Source of the DNA: HGM13006 sp964518645
Lineage (GTDB): Bacteria > Bacillota > Clostridia > Oscillospirales > Oscillospiraceae
Direction of reading: 5' to 3'
Assembly: GCA_964518645.1 (NCBI GenBank)
Contig: CAZFGL010000006.1
Span: forward strand, 1 to 32,639
Length of the DNA: 32,639 nt
The translations under genes were made by a program, and so were the position numbers. The notes beneath the pieces were generated by a model. That model saw only the letters and a list, made by a program, of their open reading frames with translations, was not told the origin of the DNA and ran no database searches. This document shows positions 14,388 to 23,086 of this stretch, piece after piece. The number at the start of each line of letters is the position of its first letter. Positions within the stretch are counted from its first letter, which is position 1.

Positions 14388-17300
14388 TTGAAAACATGCT
14401 TGAAAAAGAGTCTGGCGCTGCTTCTGGTGCTTTGCACCGTGCTGTCCCTTTGTCCCATCAGTGCATTTGCCGGGGACGAGGCGGTTATGGAAGTGCAGGC
14501 AGGAGAAGCAACCCTGACCCAGACCCCGGAGGAAGCTCCGGAGAATGTGGTTCCCACAGAGGAACCGGAAGAAGAACCCGCCCAGACCCCCGAAGAGGAT
14601 CCTGTGGTGGACTCTGCGGCTGATCCCGTTGTAGATCCTGAGCCTGTAGAGGAAACAGAGGAAGAGCAGGAGGATGAAACTGAGGCAGTGGCCACCAGCG
14701 GTTCCTGCGGCGCCGGACTGACCTGGAACCTGAATGAGGGTGTCCTGACCATTTCCGGCACCGGCAAAATGAGCGACGGTCAGCCCTGGAGCGAAAGCCT
14801 CACCGAAATCACATCCCTTGTGGTGAACAGCGGCGTTACCAGCATCGGCAAAAATGCGTTTAACGGATGCACCGAACTGGAAACCATCTCTCTGCCGGAT
14901 ACCCTCCTTGTAATCGGAGAGTATGCATTTGCGGATTGTACATCCCTGGGTGCAGTGCATCTTCCGGACAGCGTCCATTCTCTGGGGGCTTATGCATTCG
15001 CCGGATGCTCTGCCATGACTGCGGTAAATATCCCCGAGAACATGGTCAGCCTGCCCAAGACCTATGATGCAGTGTTCACCGATACCTATTACTGCACCGT
15101 GTTTGAGGGCTGCTCCGGCCTCCAGTCTGTGGAGATCGGCAAGAGCCTGAGAAGCCTGTATGAGGGTACCTTTGCCGACAGTGCAAACCTCACCAGTGCC
15201 AGCTTCCACGGCCCCTATACCCTGATCGGTAATTATTCCGTGGGCTATCATACCGATGCCAGCGGCTATTATGTAGCCAATACCGGTATGACCATCCAGG
15301 GCTTCAACGGTTCCACCGCAGAGGATTATGCAAATGCGAACAACTTTCTGTTTGATTCTCAGGGAGATATTACCGCCGACGGTACCTGCGGCGAGGGGCT
15401 GACCTGGGGCTTCCAGGGCACCACCCTGACCATCTCCGGTACCGGCGCAATGACGGACTTTACCGAGACCAATGTGCCCTGGTATTCCTTCCGGGACAAG
15501 ATCACAGATCTTGTGATCGAGGAGGGTGTTACCAGCATTGGCCAGAAGGCATTTAACAAGTGCCGGAGCCTCAGTTCCGTGACCATTGCGGACACGGTCA
15601 AAACCATTGGCAGCCGGGCATTCTTTGAGTGTGTCAGCCTGACCAGAGTGGAACTGCCTGCCCTCACCACCGTGGAGGCAAGCACCTTTGAAAACTGCGT
15701 AGGTCTGGAAATCGCAGTGGTTGCCCCCGGCACCACCTCCGTAGGCGCACTGGCCTTCGGCGTTACCGATACGGTTTACAATAAGGACCGGGAAGAGACA
15801 AAGGTGGGCGCTCTGACAGACGTTGTTCTGCCTGACAGCATCACCAGCATTGACAGCAGCGCATTCAGCGGCAACACCGAAGCCGTGATCCACTACTGCT
15901 CCGAAGGCTCTGCGGCCCATAGCTTTGCACTGGCCAAGGGAATGGAAGTGTCCCTCCACTACTGGAACGGCGGCGTTGTAACAAAGGATCCCGGGGTGAC
16001 AGAACCCGGTGCAAAGACATATACCTGCCTCTCCTGTGGCACCACCAGAAATCAGTCCATTGGCTATATCGACGGCCTTGTGGAGCAGAACGGTGTCAAG
16101 TATTTCTATCGGGACGGCAAGAATAACACCACCTATACCGGTGCGGTGTATTTCGAGGATACTCTCTGGTACGTCTCCGGCGGCAAGGTGGATACCAGCT
16201 ACAGCGGTCTTGTGAAGTACAACAACGTCTGGTACTATGTCTCCGGCGGTCAGAAGGATACTTCCTACACCGGCCTTACCAAGTATAATAACATCTGGTG
16301 GTACGTCTCCGGCGGCCAGATCAATTTCAGCTACGCCGGCCTCACCAAGTATAATAATATCTGGTGGTACGTCTCCGGTGGTCAGATCAACTTCAAGTTT
16401 GCGGGACTTGTGCCCTTTAACGGCGGCCTGTGGTATGTTTCCAACGGCCAGATCAGAAATCATACCGGCTTTGTGGAGTATAACGAGCTGTGGTATTATG
16501 TCTCCGGCAATAAGGTGGATACCGCCTTTGTGGGTGTCGTGGAAAGCGACGGAGAGAAGTTCTATATCTCCGGCGGTCTGGTGGAACCCAGCTACAGCGG
16601 TCTGGCACCGGATAAATCCGGCAAGCTTTACTATGTCTCCGGCGGCCGGGTAGATACCGCCTTCGCCGGTGTGGTAGATTATAACGATGCCCAGTATTAC
16701 GTCTTTGGAGGCGAAGTGGATACCGCATATACCGGCCCGGCCGAGTATAATGGCGAGCTGTGCTATGTGAACAAGGGCAAACTGGACAATACCTTCAGCG
16801 GCCTTGTGGAGTATGACGGCGTTCTCTATTACATGGCAGAGGGCAAGATCAACACCACTTATACCGGCCTTGCAAATTACAACGGCACCCTGATGTATCT
16901 CACTGCCGGTCAGCTGGACAACACATTTGCAGGCCTTGTGAAGTACAACAACATCTGGTACTATGTCTCCGGCGGCAAGGTTGACACCGCATATGCCGGC
17001 ATTGTGAAAAATGAGAACGGTCTGTGGTACGTCTCCGGCGGTCAGATCAACTTCAAGTTCGCAGGCTTTGTGGACTATGACGGAGATCGCTATTATGTCT
17101 CCGGCGGCAAGGTCAACACCGCATTCAACGGTCTTGTGAAGGTAAACGGCACCTGGTATTATACCCCCGGCGGCAAGCTGGATGTGGAGTATCAGGGAAT
17201 CGTACCCTATAACGGTACCCTGTGGTATATCTCCGGCGGTACCATTGACTTCAAGTTCGCAGGCTTTGTGAACTATGACGAGCAGGAATACTATGTCTCC

Positions 17301-18782
17301 GGCGGTAAGGTGAATCCCGCATTTGTGGGCCTTGCCAAGATCGACGGCACCTGGTATTACATCTCCAGCGGTGTCCATGATATGGATTATGCCGGTCTGG
17401 TTTACTTCAACAGCACCCTGTGGTATGTCTCCGGCGGTCAGCTGGACTTCGGTTATGCAGGCCTTGTGGAGTATAACGGACAGCAGTATTTTGTCTCCGG
17501 CGGTAAGGTGAACAACAACTACACCGGTCTGGCAGATTACAACGGCACCCTGTATTACTTCACCGCAGGCAAGATCGACACCTCTGTCACCGGCCTGTAC
17601 ACCTACAACGGGGATGCCTATTACGTGGCAGACGGCGTTGTGCCTGACTATACCGGTCTGGTATCCTTCGAAGGGGAAGACCTTATCTTCTATGTGGTCA
17701 GCGGCAAGCTGGATTATGACTTCGAGGGCCTGGTCAAGAACGAGGACGGCACAGTCTACTATGTTTGGGCTGGCTGTGCAGAGCTTTACACCGGCATTGT
17801 GGTGCTGGAAGATGGCATGTATTTCTACATGGACGGCGTAAAGGATCCCACCTTCACCGGTCTGTGTGTTTATGATGAGGATGTCTATTTCGTCTCCGAA
17901 GGTGTGGTAGACACCGACTTCACCGGTATTGTGACCGTGGACGACGGGGAAGATACCTGGTCTGTCTATGTAGTTGCAGGCAAGGCTGTCCTGGATGACC
18001 TTGGGTTTGTGGAAGTAGACGGCAAGATGTATCTGGTCTCCAACGGCGAAGCAGTTCTCTGCGAGGGCCTGATGGACTATGAAGGCACCCTGACCTACTT
18101 CACCGATGGCGTGGCGGATACCGACTTCACCGGACTTGGCTGGTATGACGGCGCATGGTACTATGTGACCGAGGGCACCGTTGACCTGACCTTCACCGGT
18201 CTTGTTACCATTGACGGCCAGCAGTATTATGTGGAAAACGGCATGATCAGCAATTCCTTCACCGGCTTCCGTGAAGTGGGCGGTGTGAAGTATTACTACA
18301 AGGACGGCAGAATCTACGACGAGTATACCGGCCTTGTGAAGGATAACGGCACCTGGTACTATATTTCCGGTGGCAAGCTGGATACCGCATATGTGGGTCT
18401 GACCAAGTGCAACGGCACCTGGTGGTATGTATCCGATGGCCAGATCAACTTTAAGTATGCCGGCCTGACCAAGTACAACAACATCTGGTGGTACGTTTCC
18501 GGCGGTAAGATCAACACTTCCTATGCCGGTCTGGTCAAGCACAACAACATCTGGTGGTATGTCTCCGGTGGTCAGATCAACTTCAAGTTTGCAGGCATTG
18601 TGAAGTATAACAACATCCTGTGGTATGCTTCCGGTGGTCAGCTGAACTTCAAGTTTGTGGGCATCGTCAGCTACGAGGGTGCAAACTACTATGTAGCAAA
18701 CGGACGGGTTGCCACCACTTACACCGGTGCTTATACCTATAACGGGGTTCGGTACAATATTGTAAACGGCCGCGTGGTGTAA
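14388..18782 (+). CDS. Large secreted BspA-type LRR and aromatic-repeat surface protein
   Basis: A 1464-residue exported protein. Residues 1-28 are a signal peptide (basic start, hydrophobic core, AFA cleavage site). Residues 29-103 are an acidic Pro/Glu/Thr-rich linker. About 104-550 hold two BspA-type leucine-rich blocks, each opened by a CGxGLTW ... LTISGTGxM module and carrying LRR_5 units such as GVTSIGKNAFNGCTELETI. From 563 to the end there are about 41 repeats of 22 residues, consensus GLVKYNNIWYYVSGGKVDTAYA, related in style to cell-wall/choline-binding repeats. There is no LPXTG motif, SLH domain or C-terminal membrane helix, so attachment is probably through the repeats. The TTG start has GGAGGTG upstream. 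It probably shares a transcript with the ligase-like gene. Function is unknown; adhesion or wall association is likely. Confidence 0.93.
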   Translation: MKTCLKKSLALLLVLCTVLSLCPISAFAGDEAVMEVQAGEATLTQTPEEAPENVVPTEEPEEEPAQTPEEDPVVDSAADPVVDPEPVEETEEEQEDETEAVATSGSCGAGLTWNLNEGVLTISGTGKMSDGQPWSESLTEITSLVVNSGVTSIGKNAFNGCTELETISLPDTLLVIGEYAFADCTSLGAVHLPDSVHSLGAYAFAGCSAMTAVNIPENMVSLPKTYDAVFTDTYYCTVFEGCSGLQSVEIGKSLRSLYEGTFADSANLTSASFHGPYTLIGNYSVGYHTDASGYYVANTGMTIQGFNGSTAEDYANANNFLFDSQGDITADGTCGEGLTWGFQGTTLTISGTGAMTDFTETNVPWYSFRDKITDLVIEEGVTSIGQKAFNKCRSLSSVTIADTVKTIGSRAFFECVSLTRVELPALTTVEASTFENCVGLEIAVVAPGTTSVGALAFGVTDTVYNKDREETKVGALTDVVLPDSITSIDSSAFSGNTEAVIHYCSEGSAAHSFALAKGMEVSLHYWNGGVVTKDPGVTEPGAKTYTCLSCGTTRNQSIGYIDGLVEQNGVKYFYRDGKNNTTYTGAVYFEDTLWYVSGGKVDTSYSGLVKYNNVWYYVSGGQKDTSYTGLTKYNNIWWYVSGGQINFSYAGLTKYNNIWWYVSGGQINFKFAGLVPFNGGLWYVSNGQIRNHTGFVEYNELWYYVSGNKVDTAFVGVVESDGEKFYISGGLVEPSYSGLAPDKSGKLYYVSGGRVDTAFAGVVDYNDAQYYVFGGEVDTAYTGPAEYNGELCYVNKGKLDNTFSGLVEYDGVLYYMAEGKINTTYTGLANYNGTLMYLTAGQLDNTFAGLVKYNNIWYYVSGGKVDTAYAGIVKNENGLWYVSGGQINFKFAGFVDYDGDRYYVSGGKVNTAFNGLVKVNGTWYYTPGGKLDVEYQGIVPYNGTLWYISGGTIDFKFAGFVNYDEQEYYVSGGKVNPAFVGLAKIDGTWYYISSGVHDMDYAGLVYFNSTLWYVSGGQLDFGYAGLVEYNGQQYFVSGGKVNNNYTGLADYNGTLYYFTAGKIDTSVTGLYTYNGDAYYVADGVVPDYTGLVSFEGEDLIFYVVSGKLDYDFEGLVKNEDGTVYYVWAGCAELYTGIVVLEDGMYFYMDGVKDPTFTGLCVYDEDVYFVSEGVVDTDFTGIVTVDDGEDTWSVYVVAGKAVLDDLGFVEVDGKMYLVSNGEAVLCEGLMDYEGTLTYFTDGVADTDFTGLGWYDGAWYYVTEGTVDLTFTGLVTIDGQQYYVENGMISNSFTGFREVGGVKYYYKDGRIYDEYTGLVKDNGTWYYISGGKLDTAYVGLTKCNGTWWYVSDGQINFKYAGLTKYNNIWWYVSGGKINTSYAGLVKHNNIWWYVSGGQINFKFAGIVKYNNILWYASGGQLNFKFVGIVSYEGANYYVANGRVATTYTGAYTYNGVRYNIVNGRVV
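16074..18779 (+). repeat. About 41 in-frame 66-bp repeats
   Basis: Each unit of about 66 bp encodes one 22-residue repeat beginning Gly-(Leu/Phe/Ile). Units near both ends of the array (16260-16400 and 18470-18660) are very alike, for example those encoding TKYNNIWWYVSGGQINF, whereas units between about 17580 and 18300 are degenerate. This suggests recent copying between outer units and makes length change by recombination plausible. Confidence 0.9.
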
Positions 18783-18799
18783 GCCAGTACAAATGAAAC

Positions 18800-18827
18800 G
18801 GGCGTGCTGCACATGCAGCACGCCCGA
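18800..18827. terminator. Perfect hairpin after the surface protein gene
   Basis: CGGGCGTGCTGCA (18800-18812) / TGCAGCACGCCCG (18815-18827) with almost no loop. No T-run follows on the plus strand, so termination strength is doubtful. The stem core equals that of the terminator at 3523. Confidence 0.6.
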
Positions 18828-18879
18828 AGCGTTCTACCTGTCCTGAGGTGAAACTGTCCCCGGACGGGTGGTGTCAGAT

Positions 18880-18907
18880 CTGCTGCATTTTGCAGCAGGC
18901 TCTTTTC
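18880..18907 (+). terminator. Second terminator-like hairpin before the recombinase gene
   Basis: CTGCTGCA (18880-18887), TTT, TGCAGCAG (18891-18898), followed by GCTCTTTTC. With the hairpin at 18800 it would separate the surface protein gene from the recombinase. Confidence 0.5.
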
Positions 18908-19027
18908 TGTGAAGGGGTTGCCGGAAAAACAGGCGCCCTTTATATTTTTTTTCAGTCGGCAAAGGTGGAGCTTTTCTTCGAACCTGCTGTATGATGAGAA
19001 GGAATACAATACAGGAGGGGGATAACA

Positions 19028-19645
19028 TTGGATCAATTCGCTTACATCAGGGTATCCACAAAAGAACAGCACACAGATCGCCAGCTGAATGCGCTGGAGC
19101 CGTTTCAGGTGCCAAAAAAGAATATCTATTGTGATTACCAGTCTGGGAAAGACTTTAAACGGCCGGAGTACCAGAAGCTGCTGAAGCGACTTCGAAAGGG
19201 GGATCTGCTGATTATCAAGAGCATTGATCGCCTGGGCAGAAACTACAACGAGATCTTGCAGCAGTGGCAGAGGATCACAAAGGGGATCGGCGCGGATATT
19301 CTGGTGATTGATATGCCCCTGCTGGACACCCGGGATCAGGGGGGCAATCTGACAGGTACGTTTATTGCGGATCTGGTGCTGCAAATCCTTGCGTATGTGG
19401 CGCAGACCGAACGGGAATTCATTCACCAGAGACAGGCGGAAGGAATCGCAGCGGCCAGAGAAAAGGGAACAAAATTTGGCCGTGCGCCTCTGGAGCTTTC
19501 GGAGGATTTTGATCTGTGTTATGAAAAATGGTGTGCCGGGGAGCTGTCTCTCAGGCAGGCGGCGGAGGCGTTGGGGATCAGTCACTCAACCTTTTACCGC
19601 CGGTGTCAAAAGAAAAAAATTGGAGAAAAATGTTTCGAAATGTAG
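19028..19645 (+). CDS. Serine recombinase, resolvase/invertase type
   Basis: A 205-residue small serine recombinase that cuts and rejoins DNA at short sites. The nucleophile is S10 in YIRVSTKEQ, with R8 beside it, and the catalytic D67-R68-x2-R71 (IDRLGRN) sits at the same numbers as in gamma-delta resolvase. The long E helix follows, then a C-terminal helix-turn-helix (LSLRQAAEALGISHSTFYRR). The TTG start is preceded by AGGAGGGG. It lies between a repeat-rich surface protein gene and the zinc-ribbon array, and ends at a strong terminator. No transposase or clear flanking inverted repeats were seen, so whether it is a resident invertase or a leftover of a mobile element is open. Confidence 0.93.
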   Translation: MDQFAYIRVSTKEQHTDRQLNALEPFQVPKKNIYCDYQSGKDFKRPEYQKLLKRLRKGDLLIIKSIDRLGRNYNEILQQWQRITKGIGADILVIDMPLLDTRDQGGNLTGTFIADLVLQILAYVAQTEREFIHQRQAEGIAAAREKGTKFGRAPLELSEDFDLCYEKWCAGELSLRQAAEALGISHSTFYRRCQKKKIGEKCFEM

Positions 19646-19665
19646 ACTTATGGATACAGAACCAA

Positions 19666-19710
19666 AAGCATGAAAAAAGTACATTATTGTGCTTTTTTCA
19701 TGCTTTTTTT
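19666..19710 (+). terminator. Terminator between recombinase and zinc-ribbon array
   Basis: A perfect 14-bp stem AAGCATGAAAAAAG (19666-19679) / CTTTTTTCATGCTT (19692-19705), extendable inward, followed by more T. It isolates the recombinase transcript from the downstream operon. Confidence 0.9.
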
Positions 19711-19789
19711 CATTATATCACCGCTGTTTCTAAAAGTCTGCTTTTTGATACAGTGCCTGTGTATGCAACAAAGAATTGGAGGAGAAAAA

Positions 19790-20614
19790 ATGGCACTTTT
19801 TGATGGAATCGGGAAGAAAGCAACCGAGGTGAGCACAAAGGCGCTCCAGAAAACAAAGGAATTCTCCGAGGCCAGCCGTATCAACACGCTGATCGCAGAG
19901 GAAGAAAAGAAAATCAACAACAATTACTATCAAATTGGAAAACTGTATTTTTCCCTTCACATGAATGATTGTGAACCCTCGTTTTCCGGCATGGTAGAGG
20001 ATATATTAAACTCAGAAGACAAAATTATGGAGTATCGCATTCAGATACAGGAGCTTCGTGGGGTTCAGCGCTGTGAGAAATGCGGCGCTGAGGTTATGAA
20101 GGGGCTGGCTTATTGTGGCGTGTGCGGGACACAGGTTCCCGAAGTTGTGGATGATTCCATGCAGGGGCATATCAAGTGCACCCACTGTGGGAAAGTGCTG
20201 CCGGATGACATGCGCTTCTGCACAGCCTGTGGAAAGCCCATTGTAACAACCCCTCCGGTAAAGGTGAATATTCGGCAGCCGGAGCCGGGAGCGACTCAGG
20301 GACAGCCCAACGTTCCCGGTCGGAAGAGCCGGGTGATCCAAACCCCTGTTCATGAGACGGTCTGGCTGGATCATGATTTCGGGCAGGAGATAGATCCAAA
20401 CGCCGGGAATCAGTGGGATCAGACGGCCCCTGTGAAGCAGTGTGTCGCCTGCGGTGCCCCCATCGAGCCGGGGACTGATTTCTGCTCTGAATGCGGGACA
20501 AAAGTGTCCGGCGCACCTGCACGGCAGGTTGAGACGGAAAAGCGCTGCCCGTCCTGTAATGCGTTGCTGGAAAATGATGATGTGTACTGCGCCGAGTGCG
20601 GTTGCCGGGTGTAA
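19790..20614 (+). CDS. Soluble protein with four zinc ribbons
   Basis: A 274-residue cytoplasmic protein without membrane segment or signal peptide. Residues 1-90 are helical, charged and probably coiled-coil. Then come four C-x2-C-x10-C-x2-C zinc ribbons: C95/98/109/112, C130/133/144/147, C218/221/232/235 and C253/256/267/270. A Pro/Gly-rich linker (about 150-215) separates the two pairs. ATG 19790 has GGAGGA upstream; an earlier in-frame ATG lies inside the terminator and is rejected. It is the first gene of the array whose other members carry one ribbon each on a membrane anchor, so a hub or scaffold role is my inference. No enzyme domain is seen. Confidence 0.88.
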   Translation: MALFDGIGKKATEVSTKALQKTKEFSEASRINTLIAEEEKKINNNYYQIGKLYFSLHMNDCEPSFSGMVEDILNSEDKIMEYRIQIQELRGVQRCEKCGAEVMKGLAYCGVCGTQVPEVVDDSMQGHIKCTHCGKVLPDDMRFCTACGKPIVTTPPVKVNIRQPEPGATQGQPNVPGRKSRVIQTPVHETVWLDHDFGQEIDPNAGNQWDQTAPVKQCVACGAPIEPGTDFCSECGTKVSGAPARQVETEKRCPSCNALLENDDVYCAECGCRV

Positions 20615-20670
20615 GGGCGCAGCTGCATAACAGCGGGAAAAACGGAGCAACAGAAAGAGGACAGATAGTA

Positions 20671-20965
20671 GTGAAATGCCAAAACTGTGGAAATGAACTC
20701 CGGGAGGGTGTAAAGTTTTGCAACCGTTGCGGAAGTCAGGTTATAAATACCCCGGTGGCACAGCAGCCCCCTGAGGTGACTGCCCCTGTAAAGGGAAAGA
20801 AGAAAACCGGTGTGCTGGTTTGCGTGCTGGTGCTGGCAATCCTGCTGGTCTGTGGCGGTGGCGCAGGGTATCTCTGGTCGGCGGGCTGGTTTGAACGGAT
20901 GGATACGGAAATGTCCCAGTCCGGGGAGACAGAGGAAATGACAACAGTGCGCCTGCTGGCCAGTG
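20671..20965 (+). repeat. Direct repeat of the ribbon-anchor cassette, copy 1
   Basis: 295 bp coding for ribbon, linker, membrane helix and juxtamembrane segment. By eye about 17 differences and no gaps from copy 2 (21873-22167). Similarity stops abruptly after CTGGCCAGTG. Confidence 0.9.
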
Positions 20966-21834
20966 CATGCCGGATAGAAGATGGGGAAGATCCCTATATA
21001 TGCACCTTTGAGTACGACAGAAGGGGAAACGTGACCGGGATTTATATGAGCCAGCGCAGTGCGTTCCTTCAATACGACTATAACGAAGATGATCAGCGGA
21101 TCGGAAGAAGAGTGTGCAATATGGACGGCAGTGTTGAGGTGCTTGTTGAATACTCCTATGATGATGCTGGGCGATTGGTGGAAAAAACGGGTTCGAGGCC
21201 GGGAGAATCGGGTGGCTCCAACACTATTTACGAATATTACGATGACGGTCAGATCGCCTCTGAAACGCTTATTTCTAATTCAGAACTTAGGGTGAAGCTT
21301 AGCTATGATTACGATGATGCGGGACATCTCACCACAAAATCTACGTACGATGGAGACGGAAAGCAGCATTACAGGTATGTGTATACCTGTGACGAAGATG
21401 GAAGAATCGTTGTTTCTGAGTATCAAAATGATGAATTGGTCACCGACTACATAAACGAGTACGAATATAATGACGAAGGATGTGTCACCCAATTTCATCG
21501 TTATAGCCGCACGGATGGGGAAATGACCATCGGCCACAGCTGTGTATACAAATATGATGCCAATGGAAATCCAACAGAATGTCTGTGCTATGTTGGAGAC
21601 AGTGATGAACTCCACTGGATATACCGTTGGGACTATGACAGCGATGGGAATTTGCTCTGCTTTGTGGAGTACGATGAAGATCGAAATATCGTATGCAAAA
21701 TAGATTACACCTATCTTGATGTGCAGGTGCCTGCGGATTCCTCTGTGGCCACGATGACCCCGATAGAACGGCTGGAAACGCTATGTGAGGGGAATAATCT
21801 GGACATCTATATTCAAAGCGTTAATTATTATTAA
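20671..21834 (+). CDS. Zinc ribbon, membrane anchor, YD-repeat protein (paralogue 1)
   Basis: A 387-residue protein. The N-terminal ribbon C3/C6/C17/C20 (MKCQNCG ... FCNRCG) is followed by a Pro-rich, Lys-rich stretch and one membrane helix at about 46-68. Lysines before the helix put the ribbon inside and the C-terminus outside. Residues about 110-350 hold roughly nine YD-type repeats (YxYDxxGxL, about 20-23 residues each), as in RHS/YD families but without the RHS core or toxin end. The start is GTG, aligned with the two following paralogues. The first 295 bases are nearly identical to those of the next gene. A TcaA/YvbJ-like envelope role is possible; the exact function is unknown. Confidence 0.85.
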   Translation: MKCQNCGNELREGVKFCNRCGSQVINTPVAQQPPEVTAPVKGKKKTGVLVCVLVLAILLVCGGGAGYLWSAGWFERMDTEMSQSGETEEMTTVRLLASACRIEDGEDPYICTFEYDRRGNVTGIYMSQRSAFLQYDYNEDDQRIGRRVCNMDGSVEVLVEYSYDDAGRLVEKTGSRPGESGGSNTIYEYYDDGQIASETLISNSELRVKLSYDYDDAGHLTTKSTYDGDGKQHYRYVYTCDEDGRIVVSEYQNDELVTDYINEYEYNDEGCVTQFHRYSRTDGEMTIGHSCVYKYDANGNPTECLCYVGDSDELHWIYRWDYDSDGNLLCFVEYDEDRNIVCKIDYTYLDVQVPADSSVATMTPIERLETLCEGNNLDIYIQSVNYY

Positions 21835-21872
21835 GCGGTAAAAAAGAGTAAACAGAAAAGAGGGGGATAGCA

Positions 21873-22167
21873 GTGAAATGCCGGAACTGTGGAAGTGAAC
21901 TCCGGGAAGGTGTAAAGTTTTGCAACCGTTGCGGAAGTCAGGTCGTAAATATTCCGGTGGTGCAGCAGCCCCCTGAGGTGACTGCCCCTGTAAAGGGAAA
22001 GAAGAAAACCGGGGTGCTGGTTGGTGTGCTGGTGCTGGCGATCCTGCTGGTCTGTGGCGGTGGCGCAGGGTATCTCTGGTCGGCGGGCTGGTTTGACCGG
22101 ATGGATACGGAGACGTCCCAGTCCGGGGAGACAGAGGAAATGACAACAGTGCGCCTGCTGGCCAGTG
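21873..22167 (+). repeat. Direct repeat of the ribbon-anchor cassette, copy 2
   Basis: About 94 percent identical by eye to copy 1 with no gap, and to copy 3 as far as the middle of the membrane helix. Confidence 0.9.
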
Positions 22168-23045
22168 TCCGGGAATCTTATGGAGATGATGAATTTTCCA
22201 TCTGGTCTTTCAGCTATGACAGCAGAGGAAATATGACGGGCTATTGCTACAGTGGATACGGACAACGTGCCGCGTATCAATATGACGAAAAAGACAGACT
22301 ACAGAAAGAGGTGCGCTATTCGACGTACTATCCTCCGGCTGATGGTGTAGAATTCGAATATATGTATAACGATGCGGGGCAATATATAGCTAAACAGCGT
22401 AATCTACCAGATGGAATATGTGAAGAAATATGGAGCTGTGAGTACCGCAGTGACGGCCAGATGGCGGTGGAGACATACAAAGTCGGGGACAGGGGACTGC
22501 AGAGCTATGTCTATGAGTATGACCAGATGGGGCATCCCACCGGCTATAACATAGTTTGGGATAACGGAGTGCAAACAAAAAGTGAGGTATATACCTGTGA
22601 CGAAGACGGTCGAGTGCTTCTGTGTGAGGATCTGGACATGGAAGGGCAATGCACTGGATGGGCGGAATATGAATACGATGACCGCGGGGTTCTCCTGAAG
22701 AGCACCTCCTATTGGGAGGAAAATGGGGAAATGACGGTGGGGAACTGGAATTCGTACAAATTCGACGATAGCGGAAACCTGACGGAATATCTGCGGTATA
22801 AAGATGACACAGATGAACTTATGGCAGCATGCCGGTGGAGCTATGACAGCGAGGGGAATGTTCTTTCTGTAATAGAGTGTGACGAAGATGGAAATGTTGA
22901 ACGTCGAAAAGAGTATACCTATTTTGATGTACTGGTTCCGGCAGATTCCAGAGTGGCGAATACACCTATGAGAGAGCGAATAGAGTATTCAATCCAAAAG
23001 ACACTTGTAAACATGGTTTATGTTCAGGGAATTGATTATTACTAA
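21873..23045 (+). CDS. Zinc ribbon, membrane anchor, YD-repeat protein (paralogue 2)
   Basis: A 390-residue protein with the same plan as its upstream neighbour: ribbon C3/C6/C17/C20, KGKKK before a membrane helix (about 46-68), then about nine YD-type repeats such as FSYDSRGNM, YEYDQMGHP and YKFDDSGNL. The C-terminal end DVLVPADSRVAN corresponds to DVQVPADSSVAT in paralogue 1, so the whole genes are related, but repeats differ much more than the first 98 residues. GTG start with GAGGGGG upstream; spacing to the previous gene is 38 bases. The ectodomain is probably a beta-rich YD shell or strip. Partner unknown. Confidence 0.85.
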   Translation: MKCRNCGSELREGVKFCNRCGSQVVNIPVVQQPPEVTAPVKGKKKTGVLVGVLVLAILLVCGGGAGYLWSAGWFDRMDTETSQSGETEEMTTVRLLASVRESYGDDEFSIWSFSYDSRGNMTGYCYSGYGQRAAYQYDEKDRLQKEVRYSTYYPPADGVEFEYMYNDAGQYIAKQRNLPDGICEEIWSCEYRSDGQMAVETYKVGDRGLQSYVYEYDQMGHPTGYNIVWDNGVQTKSEVYTCDEDGRVLLCEDLDMEGQCTGWAEYEYDDRGVLLKSTSYWEENGEMTVGNWNSYKFDDSGNLTEYLRYKDDTDELMAACRWSYDSEGNVLSVIECDEDGNVERRKEYTYFDVLVPADSRVANTPMRERIEYSIQKTLVNMVYVQGIDYY

Positions 23046-23086
23046 GCAGATGAAAAGCAAAGCATTCAAGAAAGAAGGGGATAGCG

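Noticed and set aside
16074..18779. The 66-bp repeats as a CRISPR array or satellite DNA
   Set aside because: They stay in one reading frame, code for a secreted protein and have no spacer pattern.
14295..18821. A 1508-codon open frame on the minus strand opposite the giant surface protein gene
   Set aside because: It mirrors the plus-strand repeats, has no signal peptide or Shine-Dalgarno site, and the plus-strand protein has a clear signal peptide and known LRR motifs. It is a shadow of biased codon use in a repeat array.
19670..19789. N-terminal extension of the four-ribbon protein with a hydrophobic start
   Set aside because: The extra residues are encoded by the terminator hairpin and its T-run; ATG 19790 has its own GGAGGA.
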